From positions 3,663,001-3,727,000 of the forward strand of contig OY727095.1 in the NCBI GenBank assembly GCA_963402885.1: a stretch of DNA of 64,000 bases. The letters are read 5' to 3'. Origin of the DNA: Antedon bifida. Taxonomy: Eukaryota; Echinodermata; Crinoidea; Comatulida; Antedonidae. The notes under the pieces are model-generated. The model did no database searches. It was not told the DNA's origin and saw nothing but the letters and a program-made list of their open reading frames with translations. The position numbers were made by a program, and so were the translations under genes. This document shows, piece by piece, positions 35,795-47,728 of the stretch; position 1 is the first letter of the stretch; each line of letters begins with the position of its first letter.

Positions 35795-38190
35795 TATTTG
35801 TTGGACATATTTATAGTGTTATATAGATTTATACATTGGTTATAGTGTTATATAGATTTGTACATTGGTTATAGTGTTATATAGATTTGTACATTGGTTA
35901 TTATACAAATAATGAATGTTTATGAGTGTAATGGTACAAATAATGGCATGAGGTGAATGATGAAAGGTTATATCAACGAGGCAACGCCGAGTTGATATAA
36001 CCTTTCATCATTCACCAAATGCCATTATTTGTACCATTACACGAATATTAAACATTCATTATTTGTTTTATATAACATCTAAATAGATTCCTGTCATTTG
36101 AATCATGGAGTATATAAGGTAGCCCTAGCCAAGCGGCCTACATTTCATTCAGATTGATTAAAACGGTAACATTTGGTTTTTAATATTATAATATTAAATG
36201 TTATATTTATATGGATTTTATAAACACACCTACTTTAGTGTTAATTATGTCAACAAACAACCAAACAATCCTATGCCTAGCAAGGCTAAAACGCCTAGGC
36301 TAGGCCTAGCCTAATACTAACAGGCCTAGCTAGGCTAGACCTAGTAGTAGTACTAGATTGGCTGAAAGGCAAAACTTCGACAGACAATTGGAACTTATCT
36401 TGGCTAATTATGGTTTTTCCAACGATTCCACGTCTTGTAGGATGTCCCCATTAATTAAATCAAAATCCTAAAAACGATCTAAAGCTAATTTAAATGCCTT
36501 TTTGAATGAATTAGTACATATTATATATCTCCAAATCGTACACAAAAATCTGCTGCTGTTGCATATCTCGCGGTGGTGTTTACAAACAGAGGCAGGACGA
36601 CAGGTGGCGCTGTTGTATTTCAATGTAATTTTTGTATTCTAATTTTTTTTTCATCCGCGAAACGTTTTTTTTTTCGTACACAAAATGTTTAAAAAAGTAC
36701 TATTAAACGATCGTTTAATAGTGCGTACTATTGCACGCCATGTGACCCACAATCGTCCAATCAAATGACAGGAATTTATTTAGGTGTTATATAAAGTGTT
36801 ATATAGATTTGTACATTGGTTAATAGTGTTATATAGATTTGTACATTGGTTATAGTGTTATATAGATTTGTACATTGGTTATAGTGTTATATAGATTTGT
36901 ACATTGGTTATAGTGTTATATAGATTTGTACATTGGTTATTTATAGTGTTATATAGATTTATACATTGGTTATAGTGTTATATAGATTTGTACATTGGTT
37001 ATAGTGTTATATAGATTTGTACATTGGTTATTGTGTTATATAGATTTGTACATTGGTTAATAGTGTTATATAGATTTGTACATTGGTTATAGTGTTATAT
37101 AGATTTGTACATTGGTTATAGTGTTATATAGATTTGTACATTGGTTAATAGTGTTATATAGATTTGTACATTGGTTAATAGTGTTATATAGATTTGTACA
37201 TTGGTTATTGTGTTATATAGATTTGTACATTGGTTATAGTGTTATATAGATGTTTATAATGGTTATAGTTATATAGATTTGTACATTGGTTATAGTGTTA
37301 TATAGATTTGTACATTGGTTATAGTGTTATATAGATTTGTACATTGGTTATAGTGTTATATAGATTTGTACATTGGTTATAGTGTTATATAGATTTATAC
37401 ATTGGTTATAGTGTTATATAGATTTGTACATTGGTTATAGTGTTATATAGATTTGTACATTGGTTATTTATAGTGTTATATAGATTTATACATTGGTTAT
37501 AGTGTTATATAGATTTATACATTGGTTATAAGTGTTATATAGATTTATACATTGGTTATAGTGTTATATAGATTTGTACATTGGTTATTTATAGTGTTAT
37601 ATAGATTTGTACATTGGTTATAAGTGTTATATAGATTTGTACATTGGTTATAAGTGTTATATAGATTTGTACATTGGTTATAGTGTTATATAGATTTGTA
37701 CATTGGTTATAGTGTTATATAGATTTGTACATTGGTTATTTATAGTGTTATATAGATTTATACATTGGTTATAGTGTTATATAGATTTGTACATTGGTTA
37801 TAAGTGTTATATAGATTTGTACATTGGTTATAAGTGTTATATAGATTTGTACATTGGTTATGCAGTAGTGTTATATAGATTTATACATTGGTTATAGTGT
37901 TATATAGATTTGTACATTGGTTATAGTGTTATATAGATTTGTACATTGGTTATAGTGTTATATAGATTTGTACAATGGTTATATTGTTATATAGATTTGT
38001 ACATTGGTTATAGTGTTATATAGATTTGTACATTGGTTATGCAGTAGTGTTATATAGATTTGTACATTGGTTATAGTGTTATATAGATTTGTACATTGGT
38101 TATAGTATTATATAGATTTGTACATTGGATATATAGTGTTATATAGATTTGTACATTGGTTATAGTGTTATATAGATTTGTACATTGGTT
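35795..38190 (+). repeat. 29-bp satellite array, interrupted once
   Basis: Units with the core GTTATATAGATTTGTACATT: three before the interruption (35808-35900) and about 48 after it (36785-38190). Phase slips insert TTA, A or GCAGTA between units. The flanking words TGTATACAAGCTTTAGTTGT (about 35754) and TGTATGCAAGCTTTAGTTAT (about 38192), followed by TTGATTGACTACAGTTG and relatives, occur on both sides, so the array arose inside a direct duplication. Confidence 0.9.
35905..36795. mobile_element. Inverted-repeat DNA element inserted in the satellite
   Basis: It consists of a ~72 bp stem hairpin (35905-35977 with 35991-36065; inner GTTGATATAACC) followed by a body with 34-bp inverted ends at 36067-36100 and 36762-36795 (CCTGTCATTTG / CAAATGACAGG). 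The body contains CTAGGCCTAGC words and CAATCGTCCAATCAAATG. A relative lies at 50100-50765 and an end fragment at 47365-47415. No coding frame. Confidence 0.65.
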
Positions 38191-38953
38191 ATAGTGTATG
38201 CAAGCTTTAGTTATGTTCTTAATTGACTACAGTTGCATTTGTTGAGAACATTTATTGAATTGAAAAGTAGAGAGTTATTGCAAACATTTTCTTTCAAAGC
38301 CTATGTTACCATGACAAATGCATCAATTGAAATATTTTTATTTCTCACCCTGTTATTGTGAGGTTCAAGGGAATTGTTCATGGCAAGCTTTCTTGATTTG
38401 TATTCATCATAAATGTTTGTGTTTCAACAATTTGTTTGCATTTCCTTTGTGGTTTAAACCAGGGCAGTTTTTGTATTGTCATTTTCAGGTCAATGATTTG
38501 TACCACATAATAGTACAAATTCTGACATTTGAAAGTCAATGTAAAACCTGCGATTGTTATGCATCATTTACATTTGATATTATTGTAGTTAATATGGTGG
38601 TAGTAAAAGGCATATGTAAATTATCAAAATTTCAATAATCAATGATATCATCATGACTTGTGAAAGTGGTGGGAAATAAAATATGTGAACTATAAAATGT
38701 GCTGGTGTAAACATTTTATGGAATAATGGTTTTGCTTTTTATAAATAGAAAACAATTTGGAGCTTTAAAGAGGCACATGTCTGAATTAAATGTCCACTGC
38801 CCACAATAGAAGTGGAAAATAATCATAGTAAATACTAAGAATTCTACCACTTACAAATTCATAAACATGTTAGTAAATGTTCATATTTATAATTTGGTTA
38901 TATATGTTACACAAATACATGGAAATTAATCTAATGCAATTTATTCTTTACAG
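38191..38953. other. Spacer upstream of module B
   Basis: No gene supported. The 106-codon open frame at 38318-38638 shows no family motif. Confidence 0.4.
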
Positions 38954-38991
38954 ATGACAGCGTAAATACATTGAAATGGCAGATTCACAAG
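38954..38991 (+). CDS. First coding exon of module B
   Basis: After acceptor CAG (38951-38953) it carries a 22-base leader and MADSQ, ending in phase 1. The leader itself begins ATGACAGCGTAA, a three-codon upstream frame that could lower translation. The acceptor means a further upstream non-coding exon exists; its promoter was not found. Confidence 0.6.
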
Positions 38992-41900
38992 GTAATTTTC
39001 AAGTTCAAATCCAAATAAGTCTAAATTTATTGATGACGGTTTTATAGTCTTAATATAAAGAAGAAATGAATATATAAAATAGTTGACAATTTGTTTAGTA
39101 CAGTTCAATTATATTTATATACCTGTATCTATGTATGTATTTAGGAATGTATTATATTGTTAAAGTCCTATTTCATACAATTGAAAAATGTATATATAGT
39201 AAATTATGATAAAAAGAGAGAAACAATGCACTGCCTAAGTAGATCGCTTCGAATGTCCTCTCGCGGATGGTCTTTAAGTCTGGCTGGGTGGCCTAGCTAG
39301 GCTTAGTTTTGTAGGCCTAGCTGGTAAATATCGGTAATGTACGAACACTGTACGTTAGCTATAGGCCTAGCCCGTCTAGTTGCTGCATTAATTGTCTTTC
39401 TGTTTTTGCCAGAATCCGTTAATATAGATTGGGGAAAACCCAGTATTTTCGCTGAAAAGTTACGATTCTTCCATTTTGTTTTGGCCTTCACGATTTATTA
39501 TCAAAAGTGGGAGAATCACAAAAAAATATCAATATCAATCCACGCGCAATGCATGTTGGGATTTATGGCGGGCTGCTTAAATTATATAGAATCAACTTAT
39601 TTTTCTCATTTTCATCACAACAGGACTATTATGGTATTCATTGTAGTATGTAGTTTGTGACCTTAAATTAGATCTAAAAAACGTAGGGAATGGGACTTTA
39701 ATTCAAATGTATTTGATGATAATTGATAAATAATTTTGAAAGAGTAAAAAATACAAAATTGACTACAAATGAAATGTCATTCTTCATGCCATTGAATAAT
39801 AATTAGGATAGCATAATCTTGAAGATCATTGCTATCACCATTTTAGCCTAATTTGGTACATTTTATTTTATTTGTACAGATAATTAATAAAGAAAACTGA
39901 AAATAAATAAACTAAAAAATAACATTCACTTTTCCTTATATTGTATACAAATAAAGCGTGGAAAAAATGAATAAAAAGAATAATTGTAATTTGCATCACA
40001 AATAAAACAAAACAAAAACATCCAAAATACTATAATGATGAATAGAACAAGTTTGTAGCTTTGTATTTTATTGATGATTAATTTTATTTGAGTTATTAAA
40101 AAATATATATACTATACTTATATATATAATCTTATTTAATCAGCTGAAAAGGATATTCTATCTGCTCGTGGTGCAGAGGTTAAGAAAGCGTACATTAAGG
40201 CCTTGAAAGACGGATCTGTCAAAGTTAATCTTGGGACTCTTAAAGTAATTGGACAGGAAGGAGTGGGTAAAACATGCCTTATCAATGCCTTACTTGGAAA
40301 ACAGTAAGTACTACTGTAGTTAAGTACAGGGAAATGAACATTAGAAATATGTGAGTCAACTAAAGATTACAAACTAGCCATTTATTTCACAGGGCAGATC
40401 CAAGATTTTTTAAATGGAAGAGAGTTAATAACTTCTTTGGCACATATAATAATATTGATAGTCATGTCATGATATTAAAATGTTCATAATTTCATCTTAA
40501 CTTTTAAAAGGGGGAGTGCACACCCCCAGTCCCCCTTGCTTCTGAACCACTTTTTAAATTGTATTAAAGTGTCACAATTTGAATACTGATTTTAAATAAT
40601 GTTTACTTCAGATTTATGGAAGAACATCGAATTACAGATGGAATAGCAGTGACTAGGACTGTAAGCACAACATGGACAGAGGCTAAAGCTGATAGTGGTA
40701 AACATAAATACATTTAGCATTGTTATTATTATCCTTATCATTAAAAACACATAAGTGGCATTCACATCGAACTATGGCGAGTTAATTTAACTAGATTATC
40801 TATATGATAATTTGAATGTGAACGCTCAATTATGTCCGGATGATGGTTTTTTTTCTGGATAATTATTGCTGCTTGGATTTAGAAGTAAATCCAAGGATAG
40901 CCAGTTATTTTATGAGGGTAATCCAATTAAGCCTCATTTGCACCAATGAGATTGAAGTATTTTTGAACCCAATTGACCATTATTATGGTCATTTTCATAT
41001 TTAACATTTGAATTGCAAAGAATATGGCTATTCTTTTGTACCCCCATAAAATGTCCTAAAAATTAAATGAACTATATCTGACGAGGACAGAGGTCTAATA
41101 CTGTAGATATTAAGAGAAGATGGTAGGCCTAAAATTTTTACTATACTGAAAAGTAGAATACCAAATTTAACAAACACAGAAAGTAAAATGACCAATTGTT
41201 TGTAATCAGAAGTTAAAAGTAAACAACACACAGGATAAATAAAAAAGAGGTGATTTTATACATAAAATAGTACTTAAAATCTCCAATACCAGGTTTTTAT
41301 GAAATTGAAATAACTAGACATAATTGTACCAAAGAACGGGATTTTTCAAGGTTAGTCCAGATAGTAGAAAATTGTTAAATTCACTTCTTCTAGACATAGT
41401 TCCATGTGAACCCCACTCTAGACATAGTTCCATGTGAACCCCACTATAGAGTCTCACAGTGAAACACTATACTACATTTTGACAAAGACCGTGGGGTTAG
41501 AGATGGAATTAATAGTGGTTACTGTAAGCAAAGATGAACAGAGAATACTGCTGATACTTTTAGGATAAGTGAAAACAATTAGCATTATCCCAGACATGGT
41601 CTCCCAGTAAAATGGTATACTGCATAATGAAAGATAAATTGAAAATATATTTGGATATTTATTTCCATATTAGCAATAGAGTAACCTGAATAATGTACAT
41701 AGAGACTGATTGTCAACAATCTAATTTTTACATTTCATTTCTTATGTATAATTTGTTACACTGATTGATTTTTTCATTGGTAAATGAACAAAATTGGTGA
41801 ATTGTTGTAAATTGTATAGATATTAATATTTAACTGTTTTTTAACAGATACTCCTTCAAAACAGTATACAAAATTGGTCACTGATAAACTGAGAGGAATG

Positions 41901-44900
41901 GTAAGTTCATTTAAATAGTGCCTAGATGACAATTCTAATACTGCTAAATTATATAAGTCTTAAACCAAACAGCATGGAATGATTAGAATAAAGTAGACAA
42001 TGCTTAATATCTTTTTTCTTGTGTCAGGTTGACAAGGAATCACTAGCAGAAGGTAGGCCTATGGAATTCCTTTAAATTTTGTTTTTTGTCAATAATACTC
42101 AACGATAAGAATATCTAAGAGTTTTAATTTATATCAATGTTGCACAACAGTTCTAAGCGCCATAAATTAACGTTTTCATATTAGCTGAGTTTGAGTGAAG
42201 TTTAATTCCCTTGTTGGTAAAGTTCTCGTTTCAGTTTAGCCTTCTAATTCCTGTAATTTAATGTTCTGCTCTAATAGACAATTTTGTTTTGTAATAACAA
42301 AACTTTCAGTTTACTATTAAAAATATTTCACTGCAGGTACTGAAGCTATACCATTTGATATAGAGGAACAGTTAGATAAAGATGTAATTCAGGCTATTGA
42401 GCAAAATAAGGGGGAAACATATCAAGACACGTTCAACATCTGGGATCATGGGGGACAACACATATACCATGGTATACATCATGTAAGTTATGATTGTATT
42501 TGCTTTGAATAAAGGTCCATAGACATATAGTATTCTTCTATTCTTCAATATGATAACATTGATTATTTACACAGTGCTTAAATACAATTTTGTTTTAAAT
42601 ATTTATTTACTACACTATTTATTTTTAGTAGAGAACAATTGCACTTGATAAAAGAGTATTGAAGTATCTGAGAAACTTCCTTTTATAGTCCAATTACAGA
42701 GGGAAATAATATTTGCATTTCTTTTTTCCTAGATGTTCATGACATCGGAAGCCCTTTATATCGTAGTGTTTGATCTCAGTGTGAACCTTCAGGAGCGTGC
42801 TACTTTCATTGATTCAAATGGAGTAAGTATTTAAAGACAATGTAAGGTACAGGTATTTGTGATTAAAGATACCTACCAGATCAGTGAGACGATTAAGAAA
42901 AACATCTAATAACTATTTCATTTTATTTTAATCAAATAAAGATATAATAATAATTTTTTTTTATAGAAAAAGCGTCGTCATCATTGGACCAATCTTCAGT
43001 TCATATTATCTTACATCCAGACAGTTTATTCTCATAGTCGTATTGTGGAAGAAGATGAAGAGAATGAAGTTCACAAACCAACTATCCTTATTGTGGGTAC
43101 ACATAAGGGTAAGCTTGGCTGGACTGAAGAAGAACAAAATGATGAGGTTAATACTTCCATTATTAAAATTAATAAATACATTTCTGTTCTAAAAGCTAAT
43201 GTAAAGAAACTAGCTACTAGAGTACTGTATCGAATACATTCATATCAAAAGTTCTTATATGAATGTATTCTATACAATATTCTAATAGGACTTGAAGTAT
43301 TTAGATATTATTTAAAAGAAATGACAGTTTTACCCCATGTGTTCATTTATTTAAATTGTTTACAACCAGACAAAGAAGGCCTTTAAAAAGATTCGAGATG
43401 CACTTAAACAGAAAGAGTTTATAAAACATGTGTTCCACGTATATTTTGCCGTTGAAAACAGCCGAGAAGCTACAGATAAGAGCTTTAGTGATCTCAAACA
43501 AGTTATTGATCAGCTTATGACTGCTTTAGAGAAAAAAGTTCCTTTAAAGTGGATGCGTTTTCGATGTGATCTACAAGATCTAAGGAGAAAAAAACATTTT
43601 TCTTTGTGTCCAGTTAAAGAGGTAAATTTAATTGGCATCATTCCTCAGTGTTTTGGTTTCAAAATAGAAATTTTTATTTTTTATTTATTTATTCAATTTT
43701 CTGCCATATACAATACAAAGAAAACAAAACAATTATAAAAGGAGGAAAGGAAAGACCAAACAGGTGCTAAACACCTATGCTAGTTGGTCAACCCAGAACA
43801 TACAGAGCACAGAAAGAAAGAAATAAATAAAAAAAATAATATTACGTTTTACAATTAAAGCATCTACAAAATATTTTGGAAATAGTAGTATTTAAAAAAG
43901 TATAAACAAAAGACTCTACCCACTATTATATATAACTACAGTACTATATAATAATATTGAATATATTTTTGTCATATTTTCATCTTCACTACTCTAAATC
44001 TGAATGGTAAAATAATGTTAATGTAATATAATATAAAATATATAATCCTATCCATGCTGTTATGGTTTCCTATCTGAAAAAATCATGAGTATTTTTTATG
44101 GAATATTTGCATTGCAACACTAACAATGCATTCTGTGAGAAAAATTGCAGTTACGTTTCCCCCATCCTGAGAGTGATGTTTTCCTTCAGGTCCAAAATTA
44201 TGCAGTACATGTTTTCAAGTAAATTTCAAAACATTTCAGGCTGTAAAGGACAAAACTAATGTTGGAAATGTATACCTACCTTTGGTTTCATATTTTTGAT
44301 ATTTTATTTGTATTTATCTGAATAGTAAACAATTTTGTCTTTAGCTCAAAATGATGGCAAGTAAGAATGGTATTGCAGATGAAAAACAACAATCCTTTCT
44401 TCTTAACTTTTTGTACGATCTTGGTGAAATTGTTTACATGCCTGACAACAAGTTATTAAGAGATAAAGCAGTGTTAGATCCGATGCGGCTAGTGGAAATT
44501 GTCACTGCTTTCGTAACAGTCATTACACCAAAATTTCCAGTAAGTAGGTTAATAAAAATGTTAATTCAGTGTTCCTTGGGGAATTAATTAGACAGATACC
44601 GTATAGTTTAACATTTAGTGGTATATTGTATATGGGTTGAAACATGTAATTGCATCTCCAATTCTGCTGTTCGATAACTTAATTAACAAAAAATTATAAT
44701 AAATATGGCTAATTGGTGTGTTTTTTTTAGCCGGCCTTGTATATTGATGCCTTTCAAAAGGTTGACAAGGGCATACTAGAGGAAGACTTGTTGCGGGAAT
44801 TATGGAAAGTGCGTAAAGTTGACAAAGGAAAGAATTTTAAGTTCCTTGTAGCACTGATGATTCAATTAGGTTTCATTTGTAAAAGGAAGACAACTAGCAG

Positions 44901-46636
44901 CCAAGATTTTGGAAGAACATCTACAGTAGGTTTTGTTCAGTTTATATATCTGTTCTAACATGTTATGTTTTGCATAAGATTATGTGAACAAAATTATTTT
45001 TGATACATAATTCGTGAAATTTTACATAAAATATTTGTAGGGTTCAGATATTTTTAACATGTACAATAAATGATCTTTAGTTTTCATTAAAAGAAATCTA
45101 AATGGCATTTAACAAATCAACAATTTCAGAAATCTGTTGGAAAGCGATCATTTTTTGTGCCACTACGCCTTGCTTTCAAGACATCAACTGAAGTGAAAGC
45201 AGTGCCTGATGAATTTCCAGCTATCAGTATCTATTACGACTTTAAGGGATATCTGCCAGATGTGTTGTTTCCATACATGATTATTGATTTCATCAACAAA
45301 TTTCAAAAGAAAGGAGTTGACCCAAAACTGTCATATAATCATGCTGAACTTTACTTCGACCAAGATCATGTTGTTACTTTATCTCTAGTCAAAGTTGTCA
45401 CTACTGAAGATGAGCGAAAGTTTTTGTTAAAGGTACAGTGTCGTACAATCTCTTGTGAATTTTCAATAAATATTACCAACTTATTTTGAATTGATAGAAG
45501 TTGATTAGTCAAACACAAAACAATGCTGAAACCCGCTACAAATTACCATTTAGTTTGCAACACTGATTACAATCCTAACCTATCTTTTACTTATTTTTGT
45601 TGTTAAATATTATTCAAGGTATATTTATTCAAACAAAGAAATCATACAGGCAGCCAAAGTACAATTTTACAGATATAAAAACTTTAAAATCAATGTACAT
45701 TATACACTAATAAAATATTAAAAAACACGTAAAAACTAGAAAAAAACATTAACAGCATAAATATATATTTGAGTCAGAGTTGATTCTACACTTACATAGT
45801 AATTCAAATTCAGATATCATAATATCAACTACTTTTGTTTTTCCCAGGTGACTATTAAAAGAACAAATGCACCTAATGAAACAAGTAATAAGGAACCTTC
45901 ATCTGAAGCATGTAAAAAGGTATGTTATCACTAAGACTTTTTTATAAATGTTATTGCTAGATATTAACATTTTTATAATTAAACTTTAAAATTGATGTGT
46001 AGTGTAATCAAAGTAGAGGTTAACAATTATTGTCATTAACTTCATTGTATTTGACCTTATAATTCTGTAAATTTGTAATTTCAATTATAGAAAAACACAT
46101 GATGCTTTGACGACACAAATATCCCCGAAATGTCCAACTATCAAAAAATTATCGACAAGAGATATCTTTTTCACACATAAATTAAAACACTTAGAAATAG
46201 AAGACATAAAACCATTTTAACTTTTTTTTTAAACTATAATATTGTAAATGTGAGTGAATAAATGTGTGCAGCGGATTCAAAAGGTAATAAAGTTTTTGTT
46301 ATTGATTGTGTCTTAATTTGGTATTTGTAGTTGGCTTTATTTATGTTTTTAGGAATCAATATTCAATGTATATTTTAGGTTTTGTTAACGATCCAGAAGT
46401 CATTTGAACCTTCTAAAGATGGTGGTAGAAGAGGGATTCAATATGAGAGATGCATACTTTGTGATGTATGTAGTGATACATCAGAAAAGAAGCACATTCA
46501 AAATCTTGAAGATTTCCAGTATGAGAATTTGCCATGCTTCAAAACTGGCAAGTCTGTTACGATGGATGCTAAACGTTACAAGCGGCTATTTGGAGGTAAG
46601 AGTAATAACAGAGACATAAGGTTAGGAAGAGATTGA
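38954..46636 (+). CDS. ROC-COR Roco protein, module B
   Basis: Exons: 38954-38991 (ATG 38976), 40144-40303, 40612-40697, 41848-41900, 42028-42052, 42337-42482, 42733-42822, 42967-43146, 43370-43621, 44345-44539, 44731-44925, 45130-45432, 45848-45919, 46379-46636. All joins are GT-AG with matching phase; the frame gives 676 residues to TGA 46634-46636, with AATAAA at 46640-46645. The protein starts MADSQAEKDILSARGAEVKK and goes straight into ROC, without a DED. P-loop GQEGVGKT, switch WDHGGQ and the G4-like THKGKLG are present; COR is intact; the Cys-rich tail reads CILCDVC and LPCFKTGK. Instead of stopping, the donor at 46595 (phase 1) can join module C at 47729, so B may be a short form of a larger B/C gene. 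Confidence 0.78.
39161..39703. repeat. TTAA-flanked MITE, larger relative
   Basis: Ends TTAAAGTCCTATTTCATAC and GTAGGGAATGGGACTTTAA. Its left half (39195-39290) is the reverse complement of 18790-18890 inside the MITE at 18757. It lies in the first intron of module B. The open frames inside it are not supported as genes. Confidence 0.55.
40144..43146 (+). CDS. Module B ROC GTPase block
   Basis: Seven exons. G1 is GQEGVGKTCLINALLGKQ (40144-40303), the switch I region TDGIAVTRTVSTTW (40612-40697), G3 FNIWDHGGQHIYHG (42337-42482) and G4-like ILIVGTHKGKLG (42967-43146). The exon that is acidic in A and C is only 25 bp here (42028-42052, VDKESLAEG). The donor of the last exon is the unusual GAG|GTTAAT, shared with module C; module A has GTAATA. 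Confidence 0.82.
40390..40550. repeat. Decayed MITE-like segment in module B intron
   Basis: CAGGGCAGATCCAAGATTTT at one end and GAGTGCACACCCCCAGTCCC then TTGCTTCTGAACC at the other resemble the inverted ends of widespread GGCGGATCCAGG-type elements. Weakly supported. Confidence 0.3.
41475..41600 (+). pseudogene. Relic duplicate of ROC exon 2
   Basis: GGGGTTAGAGATGGAATTAA, GTAAGCAAAGATGAACAGAG and CTGATACTTTTAGGATAAG align with the real exon 40612-40697 and its downstream intron (AGCATTAT), but the frame is destroyed. It is preceded by two 28-bp repeats (41393-41448, CATAGTTCCATGTGAACCCC). Confidence 0.5.
43370..45432 (+). CDS. Module B COR domain block
   Basis: Exons 43370-43621, 44345-44539, 44731-44925 and 45130-45432, all phase 0. 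Motifs: KWMRFRCDLQDLRRKKHF, LYDLGEIVYMPDNKLLRD, FLVALMIQLGFICKRKTT, YYDFKGYLPDVLFPYMIIDF. Exon 43370-43621 and the intron before it are nearly identical to module C (52370-52850), far more so than the rest, which points to recent duplication or gene conversion. Confidence 0.82.
45848..46636 (+). CDS. Module B linker exon and Cys-rich tail
   Basis: 45848-45919 encodes the 24-residue linker (VTIKRTNAPNETSNKEPSS). 46379-46595 encodes the Cys-rich tail; reading past the donor GGAG|GTAAGA adds GGKSNNRDIRLGRD and the stop at 46634. The tail has CILCDVC, a His in KKHIQNL and LPCFK, a possible zinc site. Confidence 0.7.
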
Positions 46637-46639
46637 AGC

Positions 46640-46645
46640 AATAAA
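46640..46645 (+). promoter_or_regulatory. Poly(A) signal for module B short form
   Basis: AATAAA three bases after the TGA of the read-through tail. Confidence 0.5.
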
Positions 46646-47728
46646 TTATACTAAAATTAGATACATTACCTTGAACAACATACAAGTATATCTTTTTAAA
46701 AACTAACACTATCTTGTTTATATTGAAATGGATTCTATGAATAGTATTGGTACAGTATATTATAATTTATTGTATATCTTAAATCCTGTTGAACCAAACT
46801 TTTAGAACATAATATTGTGGCTATTAATGTTAAATTTAACTGAGGCTAAATAACTATAAAAACAGTACTATGGGCAGATTTAGACTTCCAAGAAGTGAGT
46901 GGCTTATATTGATTAATTATCTCCTGTACAGTACCATGTTGGCTGTATGATCAGTCTCGTGGTTAGTGTTCAATTTTACTTTTTTACAAACGTCCAAGAT
47001 GATGGAGAGTTACTGCAATCTGTCAATATTCTTAAATAAAAGTCTTGACCTATAGTCTGATTGGCAAACACTAGACTTTATTGTTTTCATAATCTAGCCA
47101 TCATTATTATTCAGATTTTTAAAATTAACAATTCAGTTATCATCAAATAAAAAAAATGGCCAATGATCCCATAGTTTTACAACTCGTTTTGCAATGCAGA
47201 TCTGTTTATTTCTTGAAATGTTGTGTAGAATATCGGTTATATTTTGTTTAAAAAACCTAGTACTTTTGGATCATTGTACCTTACTTTCTTCCACCTTCTT
47301 AGACTGTACACATGGCCATGATTATGAAAATGAAATTATTATTATTATTTATTATTATTCCACGAATATAAAAACATTCATTATTGGTTTTATATAACAT
47401 CTAAGTAGATTCATGCATTTCATTTAAATTGTCATCTTAATAGGATTGTCCACTGAGTAGAGGTTGGCAGTAGTGGTAAAACATATATTGCCCTTGCTTT
47501 GCAGGAAAGTGTCTGCTTACCAAAAGAGAAGCTCTACTGTATTATACATGAAATGAATTAATATGCTTGCTGGATTAATTGCCATTTGAAGTCATTGCAT
47601 TAATTGATTTAAACAAATTTTAATTTATAGATAATTATTTATCACAAAAGAAAACAGTTATTGATTTTTTATTTCTTAGCCTTATATGGCATGGTTGGTT
47701 TTTATACAATAAAATTATATTTTATCAG
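46646..47728. other. Intron or intergenic gap between modules B and C
   Basis: I found no start exon for module C here: no ATG with a phase-1 GT donor comparable to 38976. 47365-47415 is an end fragment of the inverted-repeat element family at 35905. No other feature. Confidence 0.45.

Noticed and set aside
36785-38190. Regularly spaced repeats resembling a CRISPR array
   Set aside because: Units are directly adjacent with no unique spacers, there are no cas genes, and the DNA is eukaryotic: a satellite.
38318-38638. 106-codon open frame upstream of module B
   Set aside because: No family motif, no splice continuation, AT-rich composition; probably chance.
39337-39660. 107-codon frame with a hydrophobic start
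   Set aside because: It lies wholly inside the TTAA-ended MITE; no homologous frame in the related element at 18757.
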